Below are positions 62,494-64,000 of a stretch of 64,000 nt of DNA, one piece after another. A model generated the notes under the pieces. It saw nothing but the letters and a program-made list of their open reading frames with translations. It did not search any database and was not told the origin of the DNA. The DNA comes from Polynucleobacter cosmopolitanus. Its GTDB lineage: Bacteria > Pseudomonadota > Gammaproteobacteria > Burkholderiales > Burkholderiaceae. The position numbers and the translations under genes are program-made. The first letter of the stretch is position 1. The number at the start of each line of letters is the position of its first letter. The stretch covers positions 372,001 through 436,000 of the forward strand of contig NZ_NJGG01000001.1 in the NCBI RefSeq assembly GCF_002224225.1, written 5' to 3'.

Positions 62494-62521
62494 CTTTTAG
62501 TTTATTGAGATAATCGGAACT

Positions 62522-63169
62522 ATGACTTTAAAAGTACTCATAGTTCCGGTAACACCCTTTGAGCAAAATTGCTCGATCTTGATTTGTGAAAAATCCAATC
62601 AGGCTGCCATCGTTGATCCAGGTGGAGATCTTCCAAAAATACTGGATGCTCTAAAACAAGCCGGCGCAATCCCCGAAAAAATCTTGTTAACCCATGGACA
62701 TATTGATCACTGTGCTGGGGCTGCTTCATTAGCGCAAGACTTGGGTATTCAGATTGAGGGCCCTCATGAAGATGAGCGCTTTTGGATTGATCAACTTCCT
62801 GAGCAAAGTAAGCGTTTTGGCTTTCCAATGGCCCAGGCATTTGAACCAAATAAATGGCTGAAAGACGACGATATTGTTACCGTTGGTCAGGTTGAATTAT
62901 TGGTCAAGCACTGCCCAGGGCATACCCCAGGGCATATTATTTTTTACGGCAAGGATGACCACTTGGCCATTGTCGGAGATGTCTTGTTTGCAGGCTCTAT
63001 TGGGCGCACAGATTTTCCTAGAGGAAATCACGCCGATCTAATAAAGTCTATTAGAGAAAAGCTTTTCCCTTTGGGCGATGACATCACTTTTATACCCGGT
63101 CACGGACCAGTATCCACCTTTGGTGAAGAGAGAAGAAGCAATCCTTATGTGAGTGATATGGCCAATTAA
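62522..63169 (+). CDS. Metallo-beta-lactamase-fold hydrolase, glyoxalase II-like
   Basis: A 215-residue MBL-fold hydrolase. The metal motif is 'LLTHGHIDHCAGAASLA' (H-x-H-x-D-H), then 'HCPGHTPGHIIFY', 'AIVGDVLFAGSIGRTDFPRG' and 'FIPGHGPVSTFGEERRSNPYV'. The short length and missing C-terminal HAGH domain match YcbL-type glyoxalase II. It follows amtB by 28 bases and ends with a 4-base overlap with the convergent small gene. Confidence 0.92.
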   Translation: MTLKVLIVPVTPFEQNCSILICEKSNQAAIVDPGGDLPKILDALKQAGAIPEKILLTHGHIDHCAGAASLAQDLGIQIEGPHEDERFWIDQLPEQSKRFGFPMAQAFEPNKWLKDDDIVTVGQVELLVKHCPGHTPGHIIFYGKDDHLAIVGDVLFAGSIGRTDFPRGNHADLIKSIREKLFPLGDDITFIPGHGPVSTFGEERRSNPYVSDMAN

Positions 63170-63348
63170 GCCTTGGCAGAACCAGTGCGATGGGTTCTGT
63201 TATACAAGCAACTTGCACAGATCCAACGTTGCTTGCGATTGCTTGTAGGAATCCATGTGCCACCCTCTAGAGGCTTTTCTCTACTGCAGGAAGAGCAAAA
63301 CTTCATAACTCTTGTATTGCTTTCCAGTGTGCTTGGCGGGGTTGACAT
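63166..63348 (-). CDS. Small CxxC zinc-ribbon-like protein (60 aa)
   Basis: A 60-residue frame with 'FCSSCSREKPLEGGTWIP' and 'RWICASCLYNRTHR': two C-x-x-C pairs 26 residues apart (C-to-C) in a basic protein, a four-cysteine zinc-ribbon pattern. Starts at ATG 63348 or ATG 63306 (46 aa) are both possible. It overlaps the MBL stop by 4 bases and shares a terminator region with the desaturase. I do not recognise a family; role unknown. Confidence 0.65.
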   Translation of the reverse strand: MSTPPSTLESNTRVMKFCSSCSREKPLEGGTWIPTSNRKQRWICASCLYNRTHRTGSAKA

Positions 63349-63394
63349 ATAAACTTCTCTTAAAGATTCAAGTTGCTATTTTAACGGCTTTTTG

Positions 63395-63420
63395 AAAAAC
63401 GCCCTTGAAAGGGCGTTTTT
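63395..63420. terminator. Bidirectional terminator upstream of the small CxxC gene
   Basis: An 8-bp stem ACGCCCTT / AAGGGCGT (63399-63406 and 63409-63416) is flanked by an A-run and a T-run. It lies downstream of the minus-strand desaturase and can stop its transcription before the CxxC gene. Confidence 0.9.
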
Positions 63421-63429
63421 GTGGGACTT

Positions 63430-64000
63430 TTAACTTAAAACAACTTTGATTGAGTCTGCTGTTTTATTCCCGTCAAAATCAAGCCAACATTTCTTTTCTG
63501 TATCGTAAAGTTTGCACTGTTTGGCAGTATCAAAATACCAAGCCCAAGAAAACTTTTGAATGATGATTCTTTCAGGAAGCATAGTTTCGAGTTTAGTTTG
63601 AGCTTCTTTGAGCTTGTAAAGAGGCACACTCATGTCAACGTGGTGAGCAGTGTGCTCCATGATGTGATGCATCCAAGCACCCCATTTAAATGGGAAAACC
63701 AAATGCACAGTTGTAGAAACAAAAGGCTGAGCTCTTAACCACTCTGATTTATCTGAGTACCAAGAAACGCTTGGGTGTGTGTGATGAACATACACAACAA
63801 ATCCAATCATTGCATTCCAGAAAATGAATGGAATTAAAAAGCCCATGATCACTGTGAGCAAGATGGATTGATTGGTTTGAATCGCTGCAATCACCAAAGC
63901 GCTAACCCAAATAACTGCGAATGCAGAAACTAACACGTTGTCCCAAAAGAAAGCCGGACGAGTTGCTGGCATGGCCTTCTTGTTCGGGAAGAACATCTTT
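63430..64000 (-). CDS. Fatty acid desaturase (5' partial)
   Basis: The C-terminal 188 or so residues of a membrane-bound desaturase cut by the window end. Two membrane segments (about visible 22-65) and two histidine boxes are seen: 'YVHHTHPS' and 'HHIMEHTAHHVD'. The first H-x-x-x-H box lies beyond the window. The in-frame ATG at 63996 is internal, not the start. Which bond it desaturates cannot be told. It could equally be called an alkane-hydroxylase relative, but box spacing favours a desaturase. Confidence 0.85.
   Translation of the reverse strand, partial: KMFFPNKKAMPATRPAFFWDNVLVSAFAVIWVSALVIAAIQTNQSILLTVIMGFLIPFIFWNAMIGFVVYVHHTHPSVSWYSDKSEWLRAQPFVSTTVHLVFPFKWGAWMHHIMEHTAHHVDMSVPLYKLKEAQTKLETMLPERIIIQKFSWAWYFDTAKQCKLYDTEKKCWLDFDGNKTADSIKVVLS

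Overview
The window reads as a piece of a betaproteobacterial chromosome, most likely Burkholderiales and close to Polynucleobacter. This rests on gene order (rpmH-rnpA-yidD-yidC-mnmE diverging from dnaA-dnaN-gyrB; mnmG-rsmG-parA-parB-atpIBEFHAGDC-hemE-priA), on Burkholderiales-type neighbours (DUF3717 protein, DUF4390-NtrY-NtrX block beside rsmB) and on a visibly AT-leaning composition. It is almost entirely housekeeping, densely packed and syntenic. I saw no insertion sequence, prophage, CRISPR array, toxin-antitoxin pair or obvious defence island, and I did not find a convincing undescribed multi-gene system.

Layout. 1-4.4 kb: cell-shape operon mreC (5' cut by the window)-mreD-mrdA-rodA, closed by a terminator shared with a convergent HU gene. 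4.9-12.1 kb: a mixed accessory stretch of small single genes (membrane protein, HemP, GST, ketopantoate reductase, mini-GNAT, pirin, UPF0126 channel, double-cupin protein, orphan histidine kinase). 12.2 kb: tRNA-Phe. 12.4-20.4 kb, minus strand: def-fmt, then htpX-rsmB-DUF4390-ntrY-ntrX-modA, tightly coupled. 20.5-26 kb: dprA, topB, a stand-alone MnmC oxidoreductase that overlaps the topB tail antisense, and an M23 peptidase. 26-32.8 kb, minus strand: pckG, a patatin, then mnmE-yidC-yidD-rnpA-rpmH.

32.8-34.7 kb is the probable replication origin: DnaA boxes lie on both sides of dnaA, and gene direction switches here from leftward to rightward. 34.7-41.4 kb: dnaN-gyrB followed by a chain of translationally coupled genes (SET-domain methyltransferase, DUF3717, GMC oxidoreductase, TSUP exporter). 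41.4-45.8 kb: chromosome segregation block, with one parS site before mnmG, a perfect parS inside mnmG, then rsmG-parA-parB. 45.8-54.2 kb: the complete F1Fo ATP synthase operon running into hemE. 54.2-56.5 kb: an AT-rich, DnaA-box-containing intergenic region and priA. 56.5-61.2 kb: gcvTHP on the minus strand under a tandem glycine riboswitch with a recognisable promoter. 61.3-64 kb: amtB, a metallo-beta-lactamase-fold hydrolase, a small CxxC protein and a desaturase cut by the window end.

The genes join chromosome replication and segregation (dnaA, dnaN, gyrB, parAB, priA, topB), translation quality (rpmH, rnpA, mnmE, mnmG, mnmC, rsmB, rsmG, fmt, def), envelope biogenesis (mre/mrd, yidC, M23) and nitrogen/one-carbon flow (gcv, amtB, NtrY/X). 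The most rewarding second looks are the origin-like region before priA, the trinucleotide element at the dnaA-dnaN origin, the NtrC-like dyad between gcvT and amtB, the SET-domain gene coupled to gyrB, and the topB/mnmC antisense overlap.
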